64,000 nucleotides of DNA from Malurus cyaneus samueli. Lineage: Eukaryota > Chordata > Aves > Passeriformes > Maluridae. The notes under the pieces were generated by a model. That model was not told where the DNA came from and searched no databases. It was given only the letters and a program-made list of their open reading frames with translations. The stretch lies in NCBI GenBank assembly GCA_009741485.1, contig CM019238.1:9715477-9779476 (forward strand). Reading direction: 5' to 3'. The position numbers and the translations under genes are program-made. Positions 52,501 through 64,000 of the stretch are shown piece by piece; within the stretch, counting starts at the first letter, position 1, and the number at the start of each line of letters is the position of its first letter.

Positions 52501-55000
52501 AGAAATTCCACATCACTGACAATCTTCAATCTAAGGGTTAGGCTAAGCCTTTAACAAAAGGCTACCAGCATGGCATAAGATAAATAGCCATTTCTCATAA
52601 GCCTCTTTTGCCTGCAAGGTCCCCATTATCATTCTCCACCAGCAATAAATTTCTGTGAGAATTAAACATCCCTCACACTGTGCCATCGATCAGTACAACA
52701 GTCAGATGCTCATAAGATCTGCCTCAAGGGAGAGTGCTGTATTTCCAAAGTCCTGTTATCCCCAGGAACTGGAAAAGCCCTGCATTTCCAAGCAAGAGTG
52801 AACTTTCAGAAGAGCCACTCTGCCTCAGCATCATATTATTTTACACTATATTAAAAGCAGCAGTAGTTGATCATCTTTTCACTCAGTGCTTTTTTCTCTC
52901 CTTCCTATGACCTTGTGCGCTTCACTATATTAAACATTATCAGACAGTTTGTAACCCAAGAGAGGCTTTTACCTCTCAAACACCAGAAAACCCAGACATG
53001 CTCTCTCAAGATGGCAACCTCTCTCATGTTTTAGTACACTGATTTCAATAAACGACTTATCAAATCAGAGACCTCAGGGGTTTGTTCATCGTCATCCTAA
53101 AAATCCCATCTATTCTCAAAGGTCAGAGGGAGGAGCCCAGCGTGGGAATTTCTGCCACTCAAATTTTACTTTTTGCCATTTTACACCATGAAGAAATCTT
53201 GGCGAATCCTTTCTGAACATTACTGGATTTTCTATGGGTTTTAATTTAGTTTTGGAGAACAGCTGTAGTGAGATACCCTCATTTCAAAGACTAGTGCAGA
53301 TAATTAAAGAAAGGGCTCATTTACTCCTAAGTAGCTTGCAGAAAACTTTGTTCTCAATATGTGGCCTTTCTTTCCTCCCCCTCCTTTCTTCCATAATCAC
53401 TATTTGTAATTTATTATATGTGCCTAATTAAACGTGGGATGCAACTGATCTTAGGTCTCAAATTTCAGCTTATCTTGGTATTTGTACAAGATGTTCTCAT
53501 TTTATAAATTAACTGACCTAAAGCACAGAGAAGATTATAAATCTTCTGCTGGTTAGTACAGACTAATATAACTACTGTAGTATTAACTGTATTATAAGAG
53601 TATTTTCTTTTCATAGCCATATTTCTAACATATGCCAGAGTGGGGGGAAAATAAGACATTTTTACCTCCCAAGCCACCAGGTAAGCATAAAGTTAAAAGA
53701 ATTAGAGTGAAAAATTGTTAGCAAAATGAGATGAGAAACAACACATTCACGGCCAACTGCTTTGTCTGTTAAATCTCATCTGCCAGGTGAAGACAAATCA
53801 AGAAAAAACAATTTTTTCAATTGTTTTTCTCTTCTGTACAGATTCCCTGCATCAGTTATCAGACAAAAAAGCTTCATATATAAAGAGCTGTTTTCCCAAA
53901 AGGGACGATGGGAGGGGGAAACAAAAGATATTTAATAACAGCAAATTATTTAAAACAAGGCTCTCTTTAGGAAAACACTGGCCTATTAAAGACAAGAAAG
54001 GCATTGGGGCTGCTTCCCTCAAGCCCCCAAGTCTGGCAGCCAAGGAGAAGAGGATGGGCTGCTGAAACACTTGGGGAATTCACTGATATTTTATAAGTTG
54101 TTCTGTTAGAATTTGGCACTTCTACTTGGTCCAAAAGGAAAAGGCTGAGGAGTGGGAGCATTGACCAGGCATAACATCTCTGGATCATCACCTATCCAAC
54201 AACACCTTGGACCATGAAAGGAGGGGGAACACTAACTCAGGGAAAAACAATGTCTTAAATACATTGGTCATAAAGGGTATACAGCAGAGAAGCAAATCAA
54301 ATTAGAAATAGTTTTTTCCTCAAATTTCAATCAAAACACTTGAAATAATTTTAAAAGATGATTCCCGTCGGATTTGCTTTTGAATTCTGCATACTGTGAA
54401 ATACCTGGAGTTTCTAACACAGATTTAGCAATTACAGACTTCATGGCAATAAATGCCAACATAAACAAACTATAATTCAGGAACCAACACACCTACTTTT
54501 GAATAATATGTGAAATACTTTTTGTGCATTTTAAGTCAGTGCTGAAGGTTTCACAGGCTGCAATAATGGGTCAAAGACTCGCAAGCACAAACAAGTAAAA
54601 GCTGTAATTGTCTTATACTTTAATAATATATTACAACATTGAAGAATATTCAGAAGCTTTAACAAAGTAGCTATCTACTTATTTAGTAGAGCCACAAGAA
54701 TTATTACAGTTATTCCCTGAAGTTTTCCCTACCTTACAATTTTCTTCCAAGTGCTATTCAGAGAGGTAATTTTTATCCTTAAAATTCTATCTGATTTGGG
54801 ATAGGTTCCTGGGGGACAGGAATGAATCTAATATGACCTGCTAAAAAGGAAGAATATATTTGGAAATGCTATTAATCCTGCATCTTTCTGGCCTTATTTT
54901 CCTCCTTTATACTTATTAAGGAAGGAGGCAACACTGTCTGTCCAACCCCACAAGAACCTTGACATTTCATTCACTTTCTCCCACACCAAAAAGCAAGCAC
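49503..55000. other. Non-coding AT-rich sequence with octamer cluster
   Basis: Contains the three-octamer cluster at 50247-50340. A further ATTGCAAAT, on a repeat-free background, lies near 50.74 kb. Short A-runs occur near 51.44 kb. A good plus-strand donor-like site lies near 53.68 kb without a partner exon. No gene is supported. Confidence 0.6.
50247..50340. promoter_or_regulatory. Cluster of three POU octamer motifs
   Basis: ATGCAAAT occurs at 50247-50254 on the plus strand, and its complement ATTTGCAT at 50280-50287 and 50333-50340. These are perfect octamer motifs bound by POU-domain factors in general. Three within 94 bases stand out, since only a handful are expected in the whole window. 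The third is embedded in the palindrome TTGCATGCAA. The surrounding 600 bases are AT-rich and repeat-free. Enhancer function is inference. Confidence 0.35.
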
Positions 55001-55045
55001 TGAAATGCAATTAAACTATAGGCAAGTCTGGAGTTTTTTCTGAAC

Positions 55046-55060
55046 AAAAAAAAAAAAAAA
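55046..55060. repeat. Poly-A tract (A15)
   Basis: This is a homopolymer of 15 A bases with no recognisable element attached. Confidence 0.9.
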
Positions 55061-55718
55061 GCAGGGTGAAGAAAAATACTGCCGTGCATTCTTGCTCTAA
55101 CCTTGTATTATCTCCTGCAGCAAGGAAATCCTCTTTGAACCATGAACTTACCAGCTATTAACAGGCAGCCACAGGTTATCAGACTATATTAACTACATTA
55201 TTTTGGAGGTGAAGTTTACATTACAGAACTATTCCTGCCAAAACCAGCAGAGGAGCTGGTGAACACTGTTGATTAACAGATTTTCAGCAGAATCTTTTCC
55301 CTCTTTGTAGATGCCTAATATAATTTCTGCTTTCCAGTCTGACTTACTTCTTTTGAACCCATTTGATGGAGAACTTAAAATGACCATTTTATTCACTACC
55401 CTCATGCCCTGATAGCACAGACTGAGCTGAGCTGGGACAGCAGCAGTATTGCATGGAAATCAGGACTCTAGGGGAGAAAAAATAGTGATCAATTTGGGTT
55501 TTATTTTTCTATCATAACCTGTGAAGACAGACAAGATATATTTATGATTGAAATTTAATTTTTTCTCCTAAAAATAATGTAATGCATTTCATCTAGCAAG
55601 AAAAATCATATGCCTAGTAACACATCTTGTAAATCCTGGTTCAAAGGAAGAATTCATCAAGTAATTGCCCCAACTTAGCTGCCCTAAAAGGCCATCACCA
55701 AACAGTCCATAGCAACAA

Positions 55719-55775
55719 AGGAAGAAAAAAAAAAAAGCAACAAAAAAGGAGGAAAAAAAAAACAAGAAAAAATCA
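55719..55775. repeat. A-rich low-complexity tract
   Basis: About 57 bases are almost entirely A with scattered G and C, including A runs of about 12 and 10. Confidence 0.85.
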
Positions 55776-56198
55776 AACTTTAGGCTAGATATTCTGTTAT
55801 TCAGATCCTACTTCTGTCTGTATTGTTTTTCTTACTGTTCCACCTACAGTTGTCAGTATAAATCTGCAGTAGCTCCAGCAAGAAGCTACAGCTAACAAAG
55901 CAATTCTAGTTACAAGGGGTATCTAGTTATAAAGGGTGTCAGGAGTCCCCCTAAACCTTCATCTTTCAGGACAGCTCCAAAATTCAGCTGCTGTGCAGAA
56001 TGTATTCCCATGCTGATTCCTAAACAAGAAAAAGAAGCACGTTGCTATGGTGTTGCAAGAGGAAGGATAAATACAATTATCATATGTCAGTCTGAAGAAA
56101 TACGACCTAAGGTTCTCTCAGACCACAGTGTTTCAACAGATCAGACCTTCACAGCTGCCTGTAGGAAATGCAGAGCAGGGAGAACAAAGAAGCACCTA

Positions 56199-56238
56199 AA
56201 TAGAAGAAATTGCCCCTGAATAGAAGAGATTACACCTG
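56199..56238. repeat. Two-copy tandem duplication, unit 20 bp
   Basis: AATAGAAGAAATTGCCCCTG is followed directly by AATAGAAGAGATTACACCTG. The copies differ at three positions. Confidence 0.85.
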
Positions 56239-57356
56239 TTCTGAAATTCCTCCAGCATTTAAATGCAATTAATTTAAGCGGTTTTATATCTTAGTTTAAG
56301 ATGTTGAAATTCTTAGTAATTAAAAGATGCATTCAATCAACTATTCCCTGTCTGCAAGAAGAGATAAACACACTTAGATGCTGCTTTCCTAAATGTACTG
56401 TGAACACTGATGACAGGCACCATTCTCCAAACTTGTTACCTGCCACCCAGAACCCACAGGAGGAATCCCCAACACATTATCACCAATCCCAGTCAAAATG
56501 CACAGAGGACAATGGAAACTTCTGGAGAAGAACAGAATATGGACAAACATGGGGAAGAAACCTGAGCATGAACAGATAAACTCTGGATTCTTACAGCAGG
56601 AATACTTTTTTTTCGAAAAAGGTGTCGACCAAAAAGGGAATTGATGCCAGGCAGGCATTGTTTTGCTCCTAAGCAATGATTTTCATGGGCCTTCTGGCTG
56701 AGGAGAACAAACCAGCTGGGCAGAACTGGGATGCACATCTGATGAGGTGCCACTATTTTCCTTTGCATATTTTAAGCATGTTTGCTTAAGCAAGATTTAG
56801 TTCCTTATTTCAGGCCTCTAAAATACAGTAAATCAACGGGAGATAGGAGAGATCAATATTTAAAAATACAAACCTCAAGCACATTCAATACTCAAGACCA
56901 ACAGTAGTCTTACTCCTTTCCCTTTACATAAAAATGCAAGAGCCACTGTTAGGTTTCACAGCCTTTGACAATTCCTCATCTTCAGGAATCTTCTTCCTGC
57001 CTTATTAACTGGAAAAGAGTCCAGAAGTACTTTTTGTTGGGCACATTAAAAACTGAGCTATTAAGTATTAATTCAATATTAATTTAAATATGCAACCTTG
57101 TGGAAACAGTGTAAAACTTGGAAGTACAAAGCAGAGCGGAGAAAGATGATCACATTCTTTTCATTTAAAACCATTTCTTAATTCTCCAGAAAAAAAATAA
57201 TCATTCTAGTAATTTAATTTATTAGGGCAGCACCTCTACTTGTAGAGATTTTTTCTAAAAAAAACCACACAGGAAACACTCACCATAAAAAAATAAAATA
57301 AATTTAGATTTCAGTGGTAATAGCAACCCATAGTCTGAATCTACAATGACTTTATT

Positions 57357-57384
57357 AATTATACATTGTTCTCAATGCATAATT
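57357..57384. repeat. Inverted repeat, 12-bp arms with one mismatch
   Basis: AATTATACATTG and CAATGCATAATT pair at 11 of 12 positions around the 4-base loop TTCT. Confidence 0.8.
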
Positions 57385-58300
57385 ATGTAAAGTGTAACGA
57401 ATTTGGTCTGATTTAGTTTTCCCTTATGTAGCAAGAGTACATCCATTTTTAATAAGACCATTGTAGCAAAAGTGAAAGTCTAAACACTGCACTGTCCACA
57501 GTTATGAAGACAGTAAATTAGAGCTCCAGCATGGGTCCTTTGAGGGAAATGCAACAATTAAAATCTGCATCCAAAAATTACTTTTCTTAGTAGAGAAATA
57601 AAAATACTAAACATACACTCCAACAGTTTTGCCACAAAGCCAGTGATATTTTCAAATTCACATCAATGATATTTATTATATATAAACTTTCAGATAAAAA
57701 ACTAAAAACATAATATTGTTTTTATCTGCCTGCAATAGGCCATTCATTTTTTTAAGTATTCTACCCAATGTTTCTAAGTATTTTTTCTAGTGGCATTTCA
57801 GCTCCCTTCTCCCTGGCATTTAAACTACATCCAGATTTCTCCAGAATCTCTTTATTTAGACCCTCAGTTTGTCAGTTGTATTGCTTTAGTCTGTGTTTTA
57901 GATAGAAAACTTAGAAGACCCACCCAGAGATAACAAAGGAACAGCTCTGTAGGAAGGAAGCCCAGGAGCACAGTAAGATGTTTGTGTAGCAAACGTGCCT
58001 GGAAATCACATCACAAACAAGTCAGGAAGCTGCAACAAGCTTAGATCTGAGGCAATGGGAAAAGAGAGGACAGCAACAGGACCAAAATAAAGGGCAAAAC
58101 AATGTGATAAATTCCCAAACTAAGGCTTTCGTTCCTCTTGTTTTGCTCAAATATAAAAACCCTCAAATTTCTGTCTCCAAAAGCTCCCACTGTGGTTTGT
58201 GAGAAGAGTTCATTACTCATATTAGCCTTATCAGGCTTTCTTCTGAAGCAGTGTCAATGTGCATCTCATGCATCAAAAAAGGACCAAAATAAATCTACCT

Positions 58301-58330
58301 AAAAAAAAAAATTTAAAAAAAAAATAAAAA
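58301..58330. repeat. A-rich low-complexity tract
   Basis: Consecutive A runs of 11, 10 and 5 are broken only by TTT and a single T. This is low-complexity sequence with no attached element. Confidence 0.85.
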
Positions 58331-59113
58331 CACCATAAAGATAATAAAAAGGTACACATCCTGCTACAGCAGATGGCAACCATCAGGGAGTTTGAGAGAC
58401 TGTTCTAACACCAAAACTTTGACTGAATTTTCCTAAGGACACTAAAAGGGTTAGTTTTGGAAGTGCAAAACTTTTGCAGTTCTCCCGAAAGGAACTCAAA
58501 AGCCTGAAAACTCCATTCAGTCTAATATAGTCCTATATTTCTTAAAGCTTTGCCAACATCTCAGAATTCAATTTTGAAAAACTTCATAGCAGTTATTATC
58601 ATTTTCTATGATAGCCAGTTTCCACAGATTTCCATTTTGAAAAAGCCCCAGAAGAGGAGCAGAACAGAGAAGGACCCTGACAGCTGAATTCTACTGAGCA
58701 ACAGCTGAGGTGGTCCAAGCTCCCTCATGAAATATCCCTGCAAGATTGGACCCCTTCCATCTTTTCCAAATCCGTTATCCTTATGAAAATAAGTCTAGCA
58801 ATAACAGACTGATGAGAATGTAAATCTGTGCATTTGATTAAAGTCAGCCTGAGTACGTCAAAACAAACCCAGAAATAACTCAGTCTGCTTCTTTGAAACC
58901 ATATTCCACCCATGCTTTTCTCTGTCACTTCCCAAACTAAAAGTATATTCCAGTACTGTAGGAAAAGTAAAATCCTCTGTAGATTTTCTTCCCTTAAGAT
59001 ATTTCTCATTTTAAGCACTGCTGAGTGCATGAAATTCGGCACATGAAATATCAGAGTGCAAAATAGTCTTCAAGGCCCTCAACATAAAAATCAAATCTAA
59101 TATTTATAGCTGG

Positions 59114-59130
59114 AAAAAAAAAAAAAAAAA
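59114..59130. repeat. Poly-A tract (A17) between AGCTGG repeats
   Basis: Seventeen A bases are bounded on both sides by AGCTGG (59108-59113 and 59130-59135, sharing the last A). The arrangement resembles a poly-A insertion with a short target-site duplication, although slippage at an existing A run would look the same. Confidence 0.8.
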
Positions 59131-62100
59131 GCTGGAGATGATGCATAAGAAGAACTCAGAAGAAACCTGGAAGCATCAAAAATATTAAATTAAAACCATT
59201 TATCTGAAGCAGAAGATAAGTTGAAGGAGTTTACAAAAGGAGAGAAAGCCGACAGTGATGAATATAGCAATTTGGAAACTGAGAAAGAAAGAAAAGCATG
59301 AGGAGGAGAAGTTATGGGGGAGGAAAGCAGGGAGGACTAATAAAATGAGAGACTTTAGAGGGATGAAAGGAAACTCTGGGTAGCCCTGTATGCATCAAAT
59401 TGTTTTCCATGGCAGTAAAACAGAAATGAGCAACCTCATCCCTCTTCTAACTTTAGTGACCTCACTAGAGCTAAAAGGATAAAACAGGCTGCAAAATACT
59501 AAGCTGAAGTCTCTGCACTAAAACCCTCTCAACCCATTGCATAAATAGTTCATCTCCCTCATGGAATTTTCAGTTCCATTATCTAAAGGCAGCTGACACA
59601 TTTACAGCTTGGACACTGAGGAAGGCAACAATCTGGATTGTTTAGGAAAGCCATGGGCTTCCAGGGACCATCAGCTTGCAGTAGCATTGGAGGTGCCTTT
59701 GTCCTGTTTTCTCCTACTGCAGTATTTGACACACAGCAAGTAAAACTTCTTGGTCTTTGTACAAAACAACCTCATTATTTTAATAGACATGGAAGCCATT
59801 TGATGATCTGCTTGCAATGGCTCAGGAGACATTTAAGAAGAACGGATGTTTCTGTGACATTCTCTCAATTCAACATCTGCTCTATAGCTGCCTGTGACTG
59901 CAGCAGAACACATTCAACAACCCATGTGCTCCCTGGCTGTCCTGGAGTTTCAATCATTTCTTTCCTGCTGCAAGGTAGCAGGATAAAAAAAAAATGTAAA
60001 CCTAACACAGAAAGGAAACAAGATGCACAAAGCACACGCTGAAGACTTTCTTCATAGCCCAGGGTTCATTATTAACCCAGGAAGTTACACAAAATCAGAA
60101 ATTAATTGCTTAACAATGGCAATCACTGATAGAACAGATGTTAATGTTCATTATCATATCAAGAAACTGCCTAGACATTTAAATAAGCCTGAAGCCATGC
60201 GAACATTACCTCACAAAAGTAATTTTAATTCAACTAAAATGTTCTTAAGTACTTGTGTTGCATCTTTGGATTGCTGACAGCTATGTCCAGCCTCCAGCCC
60301 ATCTAATCAATACATGATTTCCTGCTGATCTATAGATGAGTTGGCTATTTATCCCAGGATTCCTTGGAAAATGGCAAAAACAAGGCACTGTTGGAAGTAT
60401 TTAACTTTGCAAGAAGCTGAAGGACATCAAAGTGCTTTGCAAATTATTCTGTTCAAATCTCAAGAGCTACAACTCTGGTTTTTGAATGACCTTGAATAGC
60501 ACATTGCACTTGTTTCTTCATCCAACTGCTTCTCCGTGCTGCTTATCCTGCACACTTCCCACAAAAGCCACCCACCTTCTTTCATGCTGGCCCATATACA
60601 CCATGTGTTCTAGCTGAAAACAGAACCTTTTCATGCCACCAGACTGACCAAGGACACCTTCAAAAAAAAGAAAAGACAAGTGCAATCTAAACAGGCTGCC
60701 TGTCCAAACCAGTGACACTCTGGCCCCATGGTTTCACCAGCTGCTGGAGAAATCAGACACAGCCTCAGTTGGAAACACAAGCTCTGAGGTGTACAATTGT
60801 AAAAGAATACCATTCCATACTCATAAATTGAACTAGCTTTTTTCACATCCCTCCTTAGCTGTTTCTGTGGGTATTTTTGGGGGGAATGGTGGTTTGGGGT
60901 AGGTTTTTTATTTCTGTACCACCTACATCATGCTCTCTTCATTTTGAGTGGTTCAATGCTTGTCTTCCATCCCTCTCTTATATGCTGATTCTGCTCATGC
61001 TGTTCAATATTAACAATAATTAATTAATGACCTGCAAAAAACAAGTGACTAATGGCTAACTTTGAGCTTTATCATCTCAGCAAAGAAAATTTGATGCCAG
61101 ACCACGTAATGGAACTGGTGATTATCTAACACAGGGCACTGTGGGATGAGCCACCTCACTCCAGGTCCCAGAAGACAAAAGGCTCCTTTACAACTGCCAT
61201 GAACAAGTCACCATGAAGAAACTTAAGAAAGTTTTGAGATTTAGCAGGGAATTCAATCCAACGATTAAATTCCTACATAAAAGATAGGAACAATCAGGAG
61301 AATTTAATCCATCCATCTTCTCACAGCCAAGCACAGACTGGAGGCATCTTGGCATTTAAAATGAAAAGATAAGCATACGAAACTTGCAAAAATGTTTTTC
61401 TTCCTTTTCTACCAAGAGAATTAATATAATAACCTGGGCTTCAAGCACATTCTTAGCTCATCAGACACTCTGACCACATGCTGCTTCCTGCAAACACTGC
61501 TGGCTGGGGCAAATCATATTCTTTCCATCCCAGCCAAGTTAATGCTGCATTTTGAATCCTTGGCCGAGCAAAAAGTTGACACAGTGTCAACATGAAGATG
61601 CCAATTAGCACATTTTACCATGACAGCCACTACATCTTCCAAAGGATCTAGGGACATACTTATGTCTTTTCTGGGAATTGAGTTGTTAGCAAACCCTGTA
61701 GGTTGATACTACTTTCAAGAAAAGCGAAATATTCTTTCACACCAGGGATGCAAAAGGATTAAATCAGAAATAGGTCACAAAACTTATTTAATGGTGAGGT
61801 GGAACAAAAATTAGAAGTGACCAAAGAGCAAATTAAGTCCTTATTGGGAATTAACTCATTAATGAGGGAACACACACAGTTTGATGCTTATCATTTTCCT
61901 TTCTGGAGGATCTGCAACATTCTTCCCGCAACCTACTTGTGACTGACAGACACCTATGTATGACTTGCACCTTTATGAGGAGCAAGAATTGCAATAATCC
62001 AGTGAACAGCAGAGCAATGTGTTACTCTTTGCAATAGGCATTTCACCAGGAACATTGCAAAGGGTGACCTTAAAGCAGACTGTCACCAATCACTTGAACA

Positions 62101-64000
62101 AACCTCGTTTCTAGCTCACCAAGGTTTATAAACCCCTAGGTCTAGAAAGGAAGACAATATCTAGGAAAAGACAGTCATCCATTTATATCTTCAGGATAAA
62201 GGTTCAGCATAGGGCTAAAAAGCTTAAGAGAAAATAAAATAGAAATTTCCCTCTAGAATTTTCTTCAAATCATTGAAAACATTCTGGCTTGGGCCTCCAA
62301 GCCAAGACAAACTGAAGGGCAAGCAACTTCCATCTTTGACCTTGAGGCAGCTCCACCAGGAGTTCCTGCACTCAGCTACAGACATGCAAGGCCTCTGTCC
62401 AGCTCACACGGATTCCTGTAGTCTTGTGCTTTCCTTGGAGTAGTGCAAAAACACATTCTGACACTCCAAGCATACAGTAAAAGGCAAGTACAAGGGTGAG
62501 AAGATATCATCACCAAATCAATCAGCAAATGGATTTTTCCATAGTGCCTCCTATAAACTCATCTTCTGGTTTTCAGTAGGATGCAGGGAAACATGTCAAG
62601 AATCTTGCAGACAGTAAGAACTAGCAGCTATTGTTAAGCATCTATTAAATTCCATACTCTTTTCTTATGAGTGCTATACTGTTTTGAGCTAAGTAGCTTG
62701 AATTTAATTTCATCAGTCAGCCTGAGGCCAGGGGAGTGCAGGAGTGATCTGTCTATTATGTGTCTTGAAGTCATTATAAGAACCGTTACCAATTTTTGAG
62801 GCAGTTTTATTTAATGGCATCCATTACAGCTCTGCATCCCTTCATCAGCCCTGCCTCAGCACAGCCCTCTCAGGAGAGATAACAGAGCCATCAGATTCCA
62901 AAGGGCACTGCAAACACATGCCCTGCAGCAGCACCTCAAAGGTCAAGGTTTAAAATTAGGTTTTGCTGTTTCACTTCATATGGGCAATTTTGGACTAATA
63001 GATGTCCCATCTCTCATTATCTCTGAGTAGTAAGTCATACTATGAAAGCCCTGCAAGGCACACCTAACAATGATTTCATTTTTAGCTACTAAGACCTTCA
63101 GGCATTATCCTTGAGTCAGTACAAGACTATTTATGCTACAGTTAGGAAGTAGACAGACACTGCATTTTGATCTGTTTTGTGTATTGTATTTCTAGGATTC
63201 AGATTCTGCTCTCAGCCCAGTGCCTGAATACCCCTGAGACTCATTACTAAATACAGAGCGATCTAGACAAATGTTACTGTTCTAATCATTTGTACTTCTC
63301 AAAGGCATCAGCCATGCAACCGCAGATCAACAATTTCAAGGTAGATGTAAAAGACTCTTTTCATGCTTATCAATTTGCATATTGGAAACAGCAATACTGT
63401 TCCTTACAGTCAAGAAATGAGATGCTCGATTTACTGCCCATGTTTTTACAGGCTGGCATTTGCAATTCACTGCATTCAAATCAAAATGTAAAGGATGGCC
63501 TCATGACGTTTAGCAGAGAGGTTTCCAGCACTATATATATCAGCAGTAATATCTTTCCATCCTAAATAACCACTGTCACTTGCAACAGGAGGCTCGATTC
63601 TGACTTCATCCAGATGCGTAGGAGTTTATGCATGAGCTCCTGATTATACCTAGATTTTTCACTTCAAGTATAGAATGTGTGTACCTCCATATCACCAGAC
63701 AGTGGCAGTCCTTGTAATTATCTTGTCTCCTTCGATTTTTCTTAGGCTTTCCAAAGATTACTCTCCCTCTCAGAAATTATTACATCCAAGAAAATGACAT
63801 TCATTAAATACAGTAAGGAAATGCTAATATCAAGGACAAGGAAGGAAAAGGGGTTGAGCTTTTATCCTTTTCATTCAAGAAAGCTGAATGAAATTATTTT
63901 TGCTGTAATCCTGGCATGGAAAAAGATCAGTCTCAAGTTTTAAATTCTATAAATCTCCAAAGCACTATTTTTTCCACAGACTTCTTAAGCTTATCTTTAA

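Larger units (their letters stand above)
55001..64000. other. Non-coding AT-rich sequence with A-rich tracts
   Basis: Contains the A15, A17 and two A-rich tracts, the 20-bp tandem duplication, the hairpin at 57357-57384 and a purine-rich stretch at 59.27-59.34 kb. A plus-strand frame of 134 codons at 59638-60042 is not recognised. The last kilobase carries an octamer motif at 63373-63380. No gene is supported to the end. Confidence 0.6.

Noticed and set aside
53670..53690. Good splice donor (CAG followed by GTAAGC)
   Set aside because: No convincing acceptor and no open frame upstream, so probably a chance match.
59638..60042. Plus-strand 134-codon frame as a gene
   Set aside because: No domain or plausible composition, no splice or promoter context, and length within chance expectation.
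60875..60905. G-rich run with quadruplex potential
   Set aside because: Only two runs reach three or more G, the others are pairs, so a stable fold is unlikely.
1..64000. CRISPR array, bacterial operon, tRNA or rRNA genes
   Set aside because: No regularly spaced repeats, no tRNA B-box-like GGTTCGAATCC sequence, no rRNA sequence, and the repeat content is avian nuclear DNA.

Overview
The window reads as non-coding nuclear DNA from a bird. Two signatures support this. One is a CR1 non-LTR retrotransposon 3' end at about 45.83-46.01 kb, ending in the typical avian CR1 tail; a second CR1 body fragment lies at about 49.42-49.50 kb. The other is a complete solo LTR of the common avian ERVL-type family at 38.94-39.49 kb on the minus strand, flanked by a 5-bp direct repeat. 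SINE-rich mammal-like sequence is absent, CpG is sparse, composition is AT-rich (roughly 40% GC by eye), and interspersed repeats are few. All of this fits a gene desert or a very long intron on a bird macrochromosome. The LTR family is abundant in songbirds, so a passerine is plausible but not proven.

No protein-coding gene can be supported. The longest ATG-initiated frame is 187 codons (16.33-16.89 kb), and the next are 164, 153, 136 and 134 codons. None shows a recognisable domain, and their lengths are near what chance gives in 64 kb read in six frames. No tRNA, rRNA, CRISPR array, CpG island or convincing promoter was seen. A few segments have splice-like boundaries (1.66-1.83, 13.75-13.92, 18.72-18.79 and 31.90-32.00 kb) and are listed only as low-confidence exon candidates, which could at most belong to a long non-coding RNA or an unseen split gene.

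Layout: 0-10.9 kb is AT-rich and unique, with short tandem duplications and homopolymers. From 10.9 to 14.7 kb is a relatively GC-richer, stop-poor patch with several shadow ORFs. From 14.7 to 31.9 kb is unique sequence with small inverted repeats and short tandem duplications. From 31.9 to 34.9 kb holds a GC-richer stretch, an AAAG microsatellite, a compact hairpin, and adjacent poly-A and poly-G runs. From 34.9 to 49.5 kb contains the recognisable transposon remnants. From 49.5 kb to the end is AT-rich, with a cluster of three POU octamer motifs at 50.25-50.34 kb and several A-rich tracts.

No new biological system is apparent. The best leads are the octamer cluster (possible enhancer), the small perfect hairpins, the exon candidates, and the intact target-site duplication of the ERVL solo LTR. 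No database search or alignment was run. The LTR and CR1 calls rest on remembered family consensus features.
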